Below, piece by piece: positions 1-9,222 of a stretch of 64,000 nt of DNA. A model generated the notes under the pieces. That model had not been told where the DNA came from. It did no database searches and was given only the letters and a program-made list of their open reading frames with translations. Each line of letters starts with the position of its first letter. Position 1 is the stretch's first letter. The stretch comes from Agathobacter rectalis ATCC 33656 (lineage in GTDB: Bacteria; Bacillota; Clostridia; Lachnospirales; Lachnospiraceae): assembly GCF_000020605.1 (NCBI RefSeq), contig NC_012781.1, forward strand, positions 2,543,501 to 2,607,500. Direction: 5' to 3'. The translations under genes and the position numbers were made by a program.

Positions 1-144
1 AAGCTGTTCTATCAGATATGCTCCTGTATTTCTTGCTATATCATACACCTGCGCAAACGTAATGCTGCATTCAGTATCCGAAAATGCAGGCTTGCCAGGG
101 TATTTTTCTACTGTGGCCTCAAGCCACTCCAGTACGTTTTTCAT
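1..144 (-). CDS. AMP-dependent synthetase/ligase, N-terminal fragment
   Basis: This is the first 48 codons of a gene that leaves the window on the left. The ATG at 144-142 follows an AGAGGA ribosome binding site. The start (MKNVLEWLEATVEKYPGKPA, then an SDTECSITFAQVYDIA stretch) matches the N-terminus of adenylate-forming enzymes such as acyl-CoA or amino-acid adenylating ligases, where a P-x-K-x-A-F segment precedes a Y/F-x-E/Q-L helix. The catalytic P-loop and adenylation motifs lie outside the window, so the substrate cannot be told. It follows the glycosyltransferase gene on the same strand with a gap of about 105 bp. Confidence 0.6.
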   Translation of the reverse strand, partial: MKNVLEWLEATVEKYPGKPAFSDTECSITFAQVYDIARNTGAYLIEQL

Positions 145-249
145 CTTAGTCCTCTTTCATGCATTAATAAACGTTGCCGAAAAAATTATAGCACATAACA
201 TCCGAAAAAAATGTCATGTGCTATCGAATTAAGAATTCTTAAGAAAGCC

Positions 250-1218
250 TTAATATTTCTCTGTAGGTTTTTCTATATTTGATTCTCCTATTAAATATAT
301 CGGTCTTTCCTTTGCCTCGAGATAAAGCTTCGACAGATAAAGTCCCAAAATGCCTATGCTAAGCAGTTGTATCCCGCCTATAAAAAGTATGATAACAACG
401 GTCGAAGCCCAGCCGGCTACCGGATCTCCGAATACAAGTCTCCTGATAATGATAAAGAGCATTGCAATTATTGCGACAATAAAGCTGAACACTCCTGCTA
501 TGGATGCGATGTATAGCGGCGCGTTGGAAAATGCCACTATTCCGTCAAGGCTATACAAAAAGAGCTGCCAGAATGACCACTTTGTCTCACCTGCCACCCT
601 GTTTACATTCTCAAACTCAAGCCACTTCACCTTAAAGCCTACCCATCCAAACAGTCCTTTTGAAAACCTATTGTACTCTTTTAGCGATAAAAGAGCATCC
701 ACATATTTCCTATTCATCAGCCTATAGTCACGTGCCCCATCAACCATATTTGCCTTTGAAATCTTACTCATCAGCCTATAGAACTTTCTGGCAAAAAAAG
801 ATCTAATCGCTGGTTCACCTTTGCGTGTCACTCGCCTTGTACCGACAGCATCATAACCCTCTTTATTAAGGACCTGATACATCTTCGGAAGCATTTCCGG
901 TGGATCCTGAAGATCTGCATCCATTATTGCCACATATTCCCCCACCGCATGCTGCAAGCCTGCATACATGGCTGCCTCCTTGCCAAAATTGCGTGAAAAG
1001 GATATGTATTTCACACCGGAATCATTTACGGCAAGCTCCTTTGCAACATCGAGCGTCCCGTCCATAGAGCCATCATCCACTATAATCAGTTCATAGGACA
1101 ATCCCGCTGTCTCACTCTCTTGACTCATCTGATTAAACACCTGAGTTATTTTATTATAAAAAAGAGGCAGAGCCTCTTTCTCATTAAAACAGGGAACTAT
1201 TATACTCATTTTATCCAT
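250..1218 (-). CDS. Family 2 glycosyltransferase, GtrB/DPM1-like, membrane anchored
   Basis: The protein has a GT-A domain of about 210 residues followed by two C-terminal membrane helices. Visible family features are the start MSIIVPCFNEKEALPLFY, the VDDGSMDGT motif, the acidic D-x-D-like motif in IMDADLQDPPE, and a C-terminal TKWSFWQLF segment just before the membrane helices. In GtrB and dolichol/undecaprenyl-phosphate mannosyl- or glucosyltransferases this layout transfers a sugar from an NDP donor to a polyprenyl phosphate at the inner membrane face. I place the start at the ATG at 1218; the ATG at 1209 or an upstream extension to 1281 is possible because no strong ribosome binding site decides it. 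It may be co-transcribed with the DUF1015 gene upstream, 54 bp away if the long form is used. The acceptor is unknown. Confidence 0.85.
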   Translation of the reverse strand: MDKMSIIVPCFNEKEALPLFYNKITQVFNQMSQESETAGLSYELIIVDDGSMDGTLDVAKELAVNDSGVKYISFSRNFGKEAAMYAGLQHAVGEYVAIMDADLQDPPEMLPKMYQVLNKEGYDAVGTRRVTRKGEPAIRSFFARKFYRLMSKISKANMVDGARDYRLMNRKYVDALLSLKEYNRFSKGLFGWVGFKVKWLEFENVNRVAGETKWSFWQLFLYSLDGIVAFSNAPLYIASIAGVFSFIVAIIAMLFIIIRRLVFGDPVAGWASTVVIILFIGGIQLLSIGILGLYLSKLYLEAKERPIYLIGESNIEKPTEKY

Positions 1219-1335
1219 TCTTATATCCACTTTATTTAACTTATTCCTATTATTATTTATATATTTCATGACATTATACACTTTACAAAGCTTTTTGTTA
1301 CATTATATTAACTACACATTTTATATGAACAAGTT

Positions 1336-2772
1336 TTATTTCACCTGTATATTATGACACTCCATATAATATCTCTTTTCATTAGCCTCACCAATAGAAA
1401 ATGTCTTTCTTGGAAGCACACCACCTGCATTTATTGCCGGGAAGAGTGTGCTCTTATCAATTGACTGAAGGAAAATTCCACATCCATTTGTCTCTTTGAC
1501 CAATCTATGAAGCGCATCATCACCATGGATATAATCAATCTCTGTATCCTCATGCGACTTAATATACTTATCAAGTATTCCCTGAAGTATCTCAACAGGG
1601 AGACGATCACCCCTGTTTATGATATTGATTGCATATGTACAAACCCGTGCTTCATATCCTGAAGCATTCTCATCAATACTATCGCTTGATTCAACATATT
1701 CAAATATTATTTCATTCCCCTCTGCACACTCAAGTCCTTGTTCTTTAAGCTGTTCATTAAAAAATGCCAGCATATCTTCCACATTTACCTTTGTAAGAAG
1801 TCTGTGAATAGGCTTAAACTCCAGTGCTTTACTATGTAAGTTACAGATTTCCACAAGAGCGTATCTTGCCGGATGAGTTTTCAACTGTTCATCTGTGAAT
1901 TTTTGAGATTTCCTGATATTTTCCCAGCATGTCTTCGCTGTGGCAAGAGAATGGTTTCCATCACCTACCGCAAAAAGGAAACCTCCACTTTGCTCCTGCT
2001 TTTTGGCAAATGCAGCTGTTACCTGCTTAGCCGCCTCTCCCTCAATAGCATAGCCGCGGATATGTCCGCCTCCCTGCATAAGGTCTGTATCATAAAGCTT
2101 ACGGAAACTGTCCTTTAAAGAATATACATATTCGATTATTCCATGTTCTATGTTTCCGATATTGTAAATGTCAGTTAATTTTCCCTCATCAGATGCATCA
2201 TCTGCCTTGTCAACAGGATCATCCACCAAAAGCATTACATGTGGAAGCTCGATTGCAGCATGCTCTCTTATCTTTACTCTTGGTGGAATACGTGAAATAA
2301 CCGTTCCCTCTGTTGCCCTTATAAGTGTAGGATTCTTGGGATCAAAATCATAATCATCCAAATCTACAAGTCCTACTATTCCTAGACGGACTCCTGACTC
2401 TGTGGTGCGCTCCACGAGTACATATCCGTCTGTAACCACCTGTTGTATAATACCATCTGATAAGTATTTCTCCATAGTAGAATTAATACAAGCAATACGC
2501 TCTGAGTCTGACATTGATGCATACATTGTTGTATGATCATCCGCACAACTGCCATTTTCACATGCACAGTTCTTGTCATTCTTCTTATTCCCCAGATATA
2601 TCTCCGGAAATACCACATTGAGTGTCGATGGTGCATCACCCACAAACTCTTCCACGGTCTTCCAGTAATCAGCCTGACTTGTATACTGATCGCAAGCTAT
2701 AACTGACCATTTTTCCATATCTATGCCGTCTTTTGGCAATAAAATATTTGCCGGGTTAAAACAATTTGACAT
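1336..2772 (-). CDS. DUF1015 family protein
   Basis: The 478-residue protein matches the DUF1015 family in length and in its N-terminus, where I/L-L-P-K-x-G-x-D-x-x-K-W-S-V-I-A-C-D-Q-Y-T-S-Q is typical. An internal GDGNHSLATAK segment is the most conserved stretch of the family. The biochemical function of DUF1015 proteins is not firmly known; they are common in Clostridia and often lie near amino-acid or serine metabolism genes. A cysteine-rich insert (CACENGSCADD) near residue 70 is an oddity. The gene lies upstream of the glycosyltransferase on the same strand and diverges from the unknown gene at 2922. Confidence 0.8.
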   Translation of the reverse strand: MSNCFNPANILLPKDGIDMEKWSVIACDQYTSQADYWKTVEEFVGDAPSTLNVVFPEIYLGNKKNDKNCACENGSCADDHTTMYASMSDSERIACINSTMEKYLSDGIIQQVVTDGYVLVERTTESGVRLGIVGLVDLDDYDFDPKNPTLIRATEGTVISRIPPRVKIREHAAIELPHVMLLVDDPVDKADDASDEGKLTDIYNIGNIEHGIIEYVYSLKDSFRKLYDTDLMQGGGHIRGYAIEGEAAKQVTAAFAKKQEQSGGFLFAVGDGNHSLATAKTCWENIRKSQKFTDEQLKTHPARYALVEICNLHSKALEFKPIHRLLTKVNVEDMLAFFNEQLKEQGLECAEGNEIIFEYVESSDSIDENASGYEARVCTYAINIINRGDRLPVEILQGILDKYIKSHEDTEIDYIHGDDALHRLVKETNGCGIFLQSIDKSTLFPAINAGGVLPRKTFSIGEANEKRYYMECHNIQVK

Positions 2773-2862
2773 GACTTTATTCTCCTTTAACTTTGTATTC
2801 CTATATTTTACAACTCTTAAATAGTTAATACGCTAAAATTATAACACTTTTCATAGATTTTG

Positions 2863-2891
2863 TTGACATCATTTCTTATATATCATACAAT
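2863..2891 (+). promoter_or_regulatory. Sigma-A type promoter
   Basis: A consensus -35 (TTGACA, 2863-2868) and a near-consensus -10 (TACAAT, 2886-2891) are separated by 17 bp, 31 bp before the start codon of the gene at 2922. Confidence 0.75.
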
Positions 2892-2921
2892 TTTTATAAC
2901 AATATTTGAAAGGGGATACAA

Positions 2922-4355
2922 ATGAGAAAACAAGTTTACTTATTCGAACTGGATTCTGTTCGAAATTCCAAAGCAGAAATTGAGCGTGCTCAGAAGGCAC
3001 TTTTCGAGGAAATTATTCTCAATGGTAACTCTGTTGTACTATCTTTTAATCAATTATCTGATTCTCGTGGCTTTCTTCGCTCGTTAGCAAACACAGACAC
3101 ATCCGAACAAATAATTCATATGTTTGAATTAGGACATTTAAAAGTTGCACAGTATTACAAACAAGATAATACTCTTGTGCGCACTGCATCACAGTATTTT
3201 CAGCAGGCTCTATCTACGCCTGATTCATTTCATTTTTCTACTTTCGAAGGTTTAAATCTTACCCATGATGATATTCACGATATACATCAGGCCATAACCT
3301 TCTGCGACCTCCCACTTCTACAACAAAAAGCACATAATGATACCTGGAATTATGTTATAAACGTCGTTACAATGGTAATTGCCATGAGCCAGTCCCAATT
3401 TTCTACTGCTGAGCCCATAAAATCACACATTTCTTTACACGAATTAATAACTCTCTTTTTAAATAGCCGTGACAGACTTTTGTCTTCTTTACAATCTCAG
3501 CCTAAACAAGCTGCTTCCACGGACAAACTGATATCCGCTATTTCCAACAATAGCGTCCATGAACTACTTGGCAATATTAATGATACTCTACCTCCTAAAA
3601 GCAACTCTCGATCTGTCTGGAAAAATCACATTTATGAATATCTCGCAAAGGATACCTCATATACAGATACATGCCATATCGCCGATCTGATTATCGACCT
3701 ATTATACAATTATGTTGTTGAATCAGGAATAAAAAATGTGTGTAAACACTATGATGGCGAAGCAGGAATTTCAGGTTCTTTCTGGAACGACTTTGCTTCA
3801 CGCCTAATAACGTACTGGAAAGATTCACAGAATATCAATAATTCATCCTGCAAAGTACACTATTACCAGGATGAAAAACCCGATTTAGATAACTGGATTT
3901 TAAGCGCAGTACAACTTGCCCCATGGGATACTGCTGATCGCATAATTGAAAAAATTGACACCATTCCACAATCCGCTGAAACATACGAACAAAATCATTT
4001 AGAACAAATAAAATCACAAAGGATTTATTTAAACAAACGTTTCCGCAAAATCATCGGTACAATCGGTGCCAGTATATTTTTATTTGTTTTTGTTAACACG
4101 ATACTGGGTTGGATACAGGGTGCTGTAGAGCCGGACTTCCATAATATACTTATATTAACAATACTTTTTGCATTCATTTCAACAATTGCATTCAGTATCA
4201 TTGGATCACTCATTTCCAATAAAATACATCTCGCTGACCTGCTTGACAGCCTTAACCTATTCAAAGCAACTATTAAAGATATCCGTGTTACCCAAAAACA
4301 GCCTCGTGGCATTTCATATTATCGTAAATCCGCTGACAATGAAAATAATGAATAA
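2922..4355 (+). CDS. Unknown protein with two C-terminal membrane helices
   Basis: I do not recognise this 477-residue family. It opens with MRKQVYLFELDSVRNSKAEI and has a helical, Ser/Gln-rich soluble region of about 370 residues. Two hydrophobic segments follow near residues 378-400 and 410-432, then a short basic tail. The layout suggests a tail-anchored protein with its bulk in the cytoplasm. A near-consensus promoter and a GAAAGGGG ribosome binding site precede the ATG. The last 37 bp overlap the end of the convergent NUDIX gene. No catalytic motif could be identified. Confidence 0.75.
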   Translation: MRKQVYLFELDSVRNSKAEIERAQKALFEEIILNGNSVVLSFNQLSDSRGFLRSLANTDTSEQIIHMFELGHLKVAQYYKQDNTLVRTASQYFQQALSTPDSFHFSTFEGLNLTHDDIHDIHQAITFCDLPLLQQKAHNDTWNYVINVVTMVIAMSQSQFSTAEPIKSHISLHELITLFLNSRDRLLSSLQSQPKQAASTDKLISAISNNSVHELLGNINDTLPPKSNSRSVWKNHIYEYLAKDTSYTDTCHIADLIIDLLYNYVVESGIKNVCKHYDGEAGISGSFWNDFASRLITYWKDSQNINNSSCKVHYYQDEKPDLDNWILSAVQLAPWDTADRIIEKIDTIPQSAETYEQNHLEQIKSQRIYLNKRFRKIIGTIGASIFLFVFVNTILGWIQGAVEPDFHNILILTILFAFISTIAFSIIGSLISNKIHLADLLDSLNLFKATIKDIRVTQKQPRGISYYRKSADNENNE

Positions 4356-4987
4356 GCAGCAAGGGTGAATCCATCATCGATTCGCCCTCTTTTTATCCAA
4401 TCATCCAATTCTCTCCCAGACAATAAAATCGTCTTTTGAATCTCCTCATATCCTATCTTTTCCTCGTAAGATGAAATTTCGCAATATACTACAGAAATCT
4501 TTCCTGATGTAATTCCACTATCGGCGGTGAGGCTTCCTATTACCTTAATCCTTGCATCATCAGCGAAAGTTGCTCCAACTTCTTCCGAAAGCTCCTTAAC
4601 AGCATTCTCTTCGGCTGACAGCCCATCTTCTCCAAACCCACGTGGAAAACCATACTGTATTCTACGTATGGCATGTCTATACTGTTTGATAAGTATAAAC
4701 TTACCATCATATACAGGAATGGTAACAACAGGTACTCCTGTTGATGTACCGATCAATCTGTCGTAAGAAAACAAATCTCCATTTTTATTTTTAACCAAAT
4801 CAACAAGCATTGTATTCCATGGACTTTTATAAACCACCCCAAGTTTCCGTCCAGAATCAGCAATATACTCATTTACAGTGTCTGGATCAGTAATGATGGT
4901 AAGATCCTCCGATTGAATAAACAAGTCTGGCCTTTTGTTTGTTAATTCAATATATAATTTCCATTCTTTTGAATCTGTGTATTTCAT
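4319..4987 (-). CDS. NUDIX hydrolase
   Basis: The 222-residue protein contains a Nudix box near residues 110-135: the glycine of GFGEDG, then E-N-A-V-K-E-L-S-E-E-V-G. Its catalytic E-x-x-E-E core is intact, with lysine in place of the usual arginine of the R-E dyad. Such enzymes split nucleoside diphosphates linked to another group. The YGFPRGFGEDGLSAEENA context resembles ADP-ribose or nucleotide-sugar pyrophosphatases, but the substrate is a guess. The 3' end overlaps the convergent gene at 2922-4355 by 37 bp, so the two transcripts are antisense to each other at their ends. Confidence 0.85.
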   Translation of the reverse strand: MKYTDSKEWKLYIELTNKRPDLFIQSEDLTIITDPDTVNEYIADSGRKLGVVYKSPWNTMLVDLVKNKNGDLFSYDRLIGTSTGVPVVTIPVYDGKFILIKQYRHAIRRIQYGFPRGFGEDGLSAEENAVKELSEEVGATFADDARIKVIGSLTADSGITSGKISVVYCEISSYEEKIGYEEIQKTILLSGRELDDWIKRGRIDDGFTLAAYSLFSLSADLR

Positions 4988-5171
4988 AATTATATGTCCC
5001 CGTAAAAATTGTAGTATAAAATATAAATCTTTTAGTTTCTCAGAAACATTATACTATGAAAATATACCAATTGGTAGTCTTTATAAATATTTATTAATTC
5101 ACATTATATGTATGTTAAGTTTATAAAATATATAAATATTCATGAACTTAATATGATATGTAAACTACTAT

Positions 5172-6035
5172 TTACTGTATTATTCCACTCAATTCTCCAT
5201 TTGCTACACCAGTCAATAATTTTATTCCATCTAACTGTAAATTATCGATTTTCCCATGATCATATAAATCAATGAAAAATTTTTGTCCTGATCCCTGTCT
5301 CTCATAAAAATTTCCAAGTTCCCAAGAACACCAAGGTCTTACATAATAATTTCCCTCTATTTTCAATTCGCTGTTTGGTGTCCTTAGAAACACCAACTGT
5401 TTAGAATTGTCCAATGCTTTACGTAATTTTTGTTTCAATACATTTCCCTTATCTTCTTTTCCATTATTCATCCAATCAATATAAAGGAAAATCTTCTTAA
5501 TTTGAAAGTAAAAGAAAAGCGCTATTGTATATAGTTTATCCTCATACGCATATGATAGAAAAACCATACTATTCTCTTCATTATTGTAATTTTCTTCAAG
5601 ATAACTATTATATGCATTATCTTTATAATCCTCTAGTCCTTTTGGTTTATAATCTGAAAAAATAAATACTCCCTGCTTTTCCAGATTCTCTAATCTCCTA
5701 TCGTTAAACTCACTTAATTTTTTTATTAGTGCATTAAATTTGTTTGCTGTTTTTTTCTTGCTTTCTTCTATTTCGATAATATCATTTAATAGCTTTCTAT
5801 AATTGGGTACATCTACAGCTTCGGCTAAATTTTGCCCCTGATTAATTATATCTTGAATATACATTTCAAAAAGAGAATCTCTATTTTCAATATTATCCCT
5901 TATTAAAAAAAGTGTTTCTATATTTTTTAAGATTCTTTCATTTAGCTTAAATAGCTTTATGATTTCGCCATTCAATTTCAAATCATTATTTTCTATAATA
6001 TTACGATATACATTTACTCTGCCTAAGCTTTCCAT
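5172..6035 (-). CDS. TIR-domain protein
   Basis: The N-terminal 150 residues are helical and charged, with coiled-coil character. The C-terminal third is a TIR fold: VFLSYAYED opens the first strand, LYIDWMNNGKED resembles box 2, and RPWCSWELGNF holds the W-C-x-x-E-L motif whose glutamate (about residue 239) is the catalytic residue of NAD-cleaving TIR domains. The ATG at 6035 follows a GGGAGGA ribosome binding site and starts 21 bp after the stop of the membrane-protein gene upstream, so the two form an operon. Bacterial TIR proteins often act in anti-phage defence by consuming or converting NAD+. That this one does so, with the membrane partner as sensor or effector, is inference. Confidence 0.85.
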   Translation of the reverse strand: MESLGRVNVYRNIIENNDLKLNGEIIKLFKLNERILKNIETLFLIRDNIENRDSLFEMYIQDIINQGQNLAEAVDVPNYRKLLNDIIEIEESKKKTANKFNALIKKLSEFNDRRLENLEKQGVFIFSDYKPKGLEDYKDNAYNSYLEENYNNEENSMVFLSYAYEDKLYTIALFFYFQIKKIFLYIDWMNNGKEDKGNVLKQKLRKALDNSKQLVFLRTPNSELKIEGNYYVRPWCSWELGNFYERQGSGQKFFIDLYDHGKIDNLQLDGIKLLTGVANGELSGIIQ

Positions 6036-6056
6036 TATAGTTCCTCCCACTTTTTC

Positions 6057-6503
6057 CTAATATTTCAATACAATATAAATTATTATAGCAACTGATATTA
6101 ACCAAATAATTCCATAAAAAGGTAACAAAGTCTTAGATAGAACATATTTAATAATGCATGGATTCTTCTTATCAGCTTCTTTCCACATTTTTCGATTCAT
6201 AGGATTCAAATCATATAAATTTTCCATATTACCATTCAGTCTAGCATCAATTACCCAATCATATTTCCATCTATATAATGTTTCTGTTTTCAGAAAAAAA
6301 CTATCTAATCCCCAAAAGACCGTAGTAATACTAAACATAAACAAACCAATAATTGACAATTTACACTCTTGTCCAATTAATAATGTTAAAGCTATCGTAA
6401 TAAGTGAAATATACCAGCCTTTCAGTTTAAATGAACAATCAGCCATTCTTTGTATACAGGATTGAATTACATCTATTTCCTTGTGTAATATTTTATCATT
6501 CAT
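6057..6503 (-). CDS. Small multi-pass membrane protein paired with the TIR gene
   Basis: The 148-residue protein has a short amphipathic N-terminus (IDVIQSCIQRMADCSFKLKG), two close membrane segments near residues 30-66, a charged central loop, and a third membrane segment near 125-146. The R-M-A-x-x-S-F-x-L-K-G-W motif before the first helix recalls small membrane proteins, including SLATT-type effectors, encoded beside nucleotide-sensing or TIR genes. This is from memory of the pattern, not a search. It is the first gene of a two-gene unit with the TIR protein. A role as membrane effector or receptor is inference. Confidence 0.75.
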   Translation of the reverse strand: MNDKILHKEIDVIQSCIQRMADCSFKLKGWYISLITIALTLLIGQECKLSIIGLFMFSITTVFWGLDSFFLKTETLYRWKYDWVIDARLNGNMENLYDLNPMNRKMWKEADKKNPCIIKYVLSKTLLPFYGIIWLISVAIIIYIVLKY

Positions 6504-6711
6504 ATTATTAACCTCTTCTCCTCACTTATATATTTTTTATTATATTATCTACTAATTTTCTCCCAATTATCCTTAATATACAACTCCTTTCCAAATAGAT
6601 TTTGCGTAATTAGTACTACGTTTTGCTAGTACTATTATATCATTTTTATCTTTTCAAAAAACTTATATATTCTTTACACTTTTTATTATTTTTTGTTGGT
6701 TTGTGTTGTAT

Positions 6712-6720
6712 TTTGTCGAA
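6712..6720 (+). promoter_or_regulatory. Perfect 0A box upstream of a Spo0A-like gene
   Basis: TTTGTCGAA is an exact match to the Spo0A binding consensus TTTGTCRAA and lies 40 bp before the start codon of a response regulator with a Spo0A-type DNA-binding domain. It suggests autoregulation or control by the host Spo0A. Confidence 0.6.
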
Positions 6721-6760
6721 TACTAATGTACAATTGACACATATGGAGGATTAAAAGTCT

Positions 6761-7549
6761 ATGGAAAACCAACGTGAATTAACTGTTTTGCTTATTGAAG
6801 ATGATAAGTTTGCCTGCGAAGAAATAAGGAATTACATAGATCAACTTGATGATATGCGGCTTTTAGGCATAACAGATGACTCAAATAAAGCACTTGACAT
6901 GGTTAAATATTGTGTTCCTGATGCGATTATTTTGGATTTAGAACTTCACGAAGGCGGAGGAAATGGACTATTCTTCTTATCGAAGTTACATGATTTGGCT
7001 TTAGAAAAACTGCCTTATATTCTGATTACTACACAGAACACCAGTAATGTTACCCTTGAAGCGGCCCGACAACTCGGAGCCGACTTTATAATTACTAAAT
7101 ATGAAAGAGATTATTCCGCTCAAAAACCTGTAGAATTATTGCGCATGATGAGGAATGCCATCCAAAAACACTCCTCACCCGACACAACAGTTCCCACACT
7201 TACTCCCGCTGAACAGAATCGTAAGCTTACCATACGCATTCATCGAGAACTTGATGCTGTTGGTATCAGTCCCAAAGCAATCGGTTATGAATATTTAACC
7301 GAAGCAATTATCATTGCAACTAAGGAAGCTGTGCCCAACCTGCCAAAACTGATAGCAGATAATCATCATGGGAAAACACCTGCAAGCATTGAAAGAGCCA
7401 TGCAAAATGCCATAAACAAAGCCTGGTCTAATGGTAATCCTGAAGATTTAGCCCGCAACTATACGGCAGTAATTAATTATGAGCGTGGTGTTCCTACATT
7501 GACCGAATTTATTTATCATTATGCTAATAAATTCCGCAATGAACTTTAG
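6761..7549 (+). CDS. Response regulator with Spo0A-type DNA-binding domain
   Basis: Residues 8-120 are a receiver domain with the acidic pair in LLIEDD, the phospho-acceptor aspartate in AIILDLEL, and threonine and lysine positions in LITTQ and FIITKYE. Residues 155-262 match the Spo0A C-terminal effector domain: GISPKAIGYEYLTEAI, then TPASIERAMQNAINKAW, the recognition helix region, then S-N-G-N and a C-terminal PTLTEFIYHYANKFR. At 262 residues it has Spo0A length. A perfect 0A box lies upstream. It could be a divergent second Spo0A-like regulator serving the sensor kinase downstream, not the host master regulator. That reading fits its position beside a GHKL kinase in a defence-like island but is inference. 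Confidence 0.88.
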   Translation: MENQRELTVLLIEDDKFACEEIRNYIDQLDDMRLLGITDDSNKALDMVKYCVPDAIILDLELHEGGGNGLFFLSKLHDLALEKLPYILITTQNTSNVTLEAARQLGADFIITKYERDYSAQKPVELLRMMRNAIQKHSSPDTTVPTLTPAEQNRKLTIRIHRELDAVGISPKAIGYEYLTEAIIIATKEAVPNLPKLIADNHHGKTPASIERAMQNAINKAWSNGNPEDLARNYTAVINYERGVPTLTEFIYHYANKFRNEL

Positions 7550-7617
7550 TTCTAAAACTTTGAAGTAAGTGACCATAGTTCTAATATTCTGTCTATTATC
7601 TTAAACATATGCAATGC

Positions 7618-7638
7618 ACCTCCTTTTATATAGGAGGT
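7618..7638 (+). other. Short hairpin carrying an AGGAGG sequence
   Basis: ACCTCCT at 7618-7624 pairs with AGGAGGT at 7632-7638 across a 7-nt AT-rich loop, in the gap between the Spo0A-like gene and the sensor kinase. It has no T-run and no start codon within reach, so it may be an mRNA processing or attenuation element. Little more can be said. Confidence 0.35.
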
Positions 7639-7705
7639 TACCAGCCTAAATCATTTTCTCTTATTCTATTAGAGTAGTTATTTTTTATTAGAAAGAGTAG
7701 TACAT

Positions 7706-9205
7706 ATGCTTACATCAATTTTGAAAAACCTGATTATAATATTTACAAGTCTTTATTTAATGGACAAATTAACCAAATCATTTACTCCCTCTTTATATAC
7801 ATTTATAAAATATATGCTTTTTTCTCTAATCCTTGCTATTATAATATACTTTTGCAAAATACATATTCCATATATTGCATACTATGCGCCGGCCCTTTGC
7901 CTTATTATTTTCACATGTGCAATTAAGAGGACATGGTCGTTATCCATATTTTGTATTTCATTATCATCTTATGTAATTAATCTACTAATGTTTCATGTAG
8001 TTTCCCTTGTCATTTGTACATTGCTTGTTGTTTTCTCGCAAATTTCATTTATATATATAAACGAAATCACCATTGCAATTTGTATAGTGTACCCTTTAAT
8101 AATTATGTGTACTCTGAAAATAAAACCGGTTTATAAAAGCATTTCTACCTTAATATTCAATGGAATGATAAACTACAATACCGCTGTATGCTTAATAGCA
8201 CTAGCCACAATGACCATTGAACAGGTATCTCCATCAGATGAACATATAATGCGAAGATTCAGAGCTATAGTAATTCCAATCTGCTTAATCATAATTTTAT
8301 CCTGGTGCAGATCACAAATATCCAAAAGCTATAGAGAGAAGCTACGCCTTCTCGAAATAAAAACATTGCGCGCATCAAAAGACGAAGACAAAGCTTATAT
8401 AGCTAAACTTGAAGCTGAAAATAAAAGACTCGGAGCCATCATCCATAAAGACAATAGAATTGTAAATGCTATGGCTGATTCTGTATGCACTTACCTTGCC
8501 ACATCTGAAAACTCTGATATTGAAGCGCTACACTCAAAAGGCTTATCCCTGTCCAATGAAATCAATGCCATCAGGGTCTATAGACAGGAGCTGTTAAACC
8601 AATGCATGCCAGATATGACATCTATTCCACTGACAAACTATTCCGGTATTGATGCAATTATTTCTTTTATGACAAAGGAAGCATCAAGCAATAATATAGT
8701 ATTAAAATTCAATTTTGATAGTACCTTTTTTAACTCAAAGCAGTCCACATCAAGCGAATTAGATCTTGTTCACCTTTTTTCAGATTTATTGGAAAATGCA
8801 ATAATAGCCACGAAACATGCTCATGGTAGATTTATCGAATTATCTCTTCAAACGTTAAAAGGAGTTCCGACTATCTCTGTTTCAGATAGTGGAATTCCTT
8901 TTGAAATCGATACATATATGAAATTTGGAATTTTTGAGGCATCCACTCATACTGATGAAGGAGGCACCGGCATCGGTCTAATGGATATCTGGTCCTTCAA
9001 GAAAAAGTATCATGCTTCTCTCATAATTGAAGAGATGAACAATACCATATGTAGTAAACGACTGTCTATTCTATTTGATGGAAAAAATCGATACCTAATT
9101 GTATCAAACCGATTCCAGCAAATAGTTTCAAAGCAAACACGATCAGATTTGTTGGTAATAAATGCAGAATCCAACAAATCTGTAGATCATATATTAAGTT
9201 TATAA
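7706..9205 (+). CDS. Membrane sensor histidine kinase, GHKL/AgrC-like
   Basis: The 499-residue protein has about five to six hydrophobic segments in its first 205 residues, then a coiled region (SYREKLRLLEIKTLRASKDED), then a GHKL ATPase domain. Visible boxes are DLLENAIIATK (N box), SVSDSGIPFE (G1) and DEGGTGIGLMDI (G2). The phospho-acceptor histidine may be in AIIHKDNRI. This is the layout of AgrC- or ComD-type peptide-sensing kinases. It follows the Spo0A-like regulator on the same strand after 156 bp and is its likely partner. The 3' end is 17 bp from the convergent reverse transcriptase gene. A ribosome binding site (GAAAGAG) lies 12 bp before the ATG. Confidence 0.82.
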   Translation: MLTSILKNLIIIFTSLYLMDKLTKSFTPSLYTFIKYMLFSLILAIIIYFCKIHIPYIAYYAPALCLIIFTCAIKRTWSLSIFCISLSSYVINLLMFHVVSLVICTLLVVFSQISFIYINEITIAICIVYPLIIMCTLKIKPVYKSISTLIFNGMINYNTAVCLIALATMTIEQVSPSDEHIMRRFRAIVIPICLIIILSWCRSQISKSYREKLRLLEIKTLRASKDEDKAYIAKLEAENKRLGAIIHKDNRIVNAMADSVCTYLATSENSDIEALHSKGLSLSNEINAIRVYRQELLNQCMPDMTSIPLTNYSGIDAIISFMTKEASSNNIVLKFNFDSTFFNSKQSTSSELDLVHLFSDLLENAIIATKHAHGRFIELSLQTLKGVPTISVSDSGIPFEIDTYMKFGIFEASTHTDEGGTGIGLMDIWSFKKKYHASLIIEEMNNTICSKRLSILFDGKNRYLIVSNRFQQIVSKQTRSDLLVINAESNKSVDHILSL

Positions 9206-9222
9206 ATCATATACCCAGCCAC

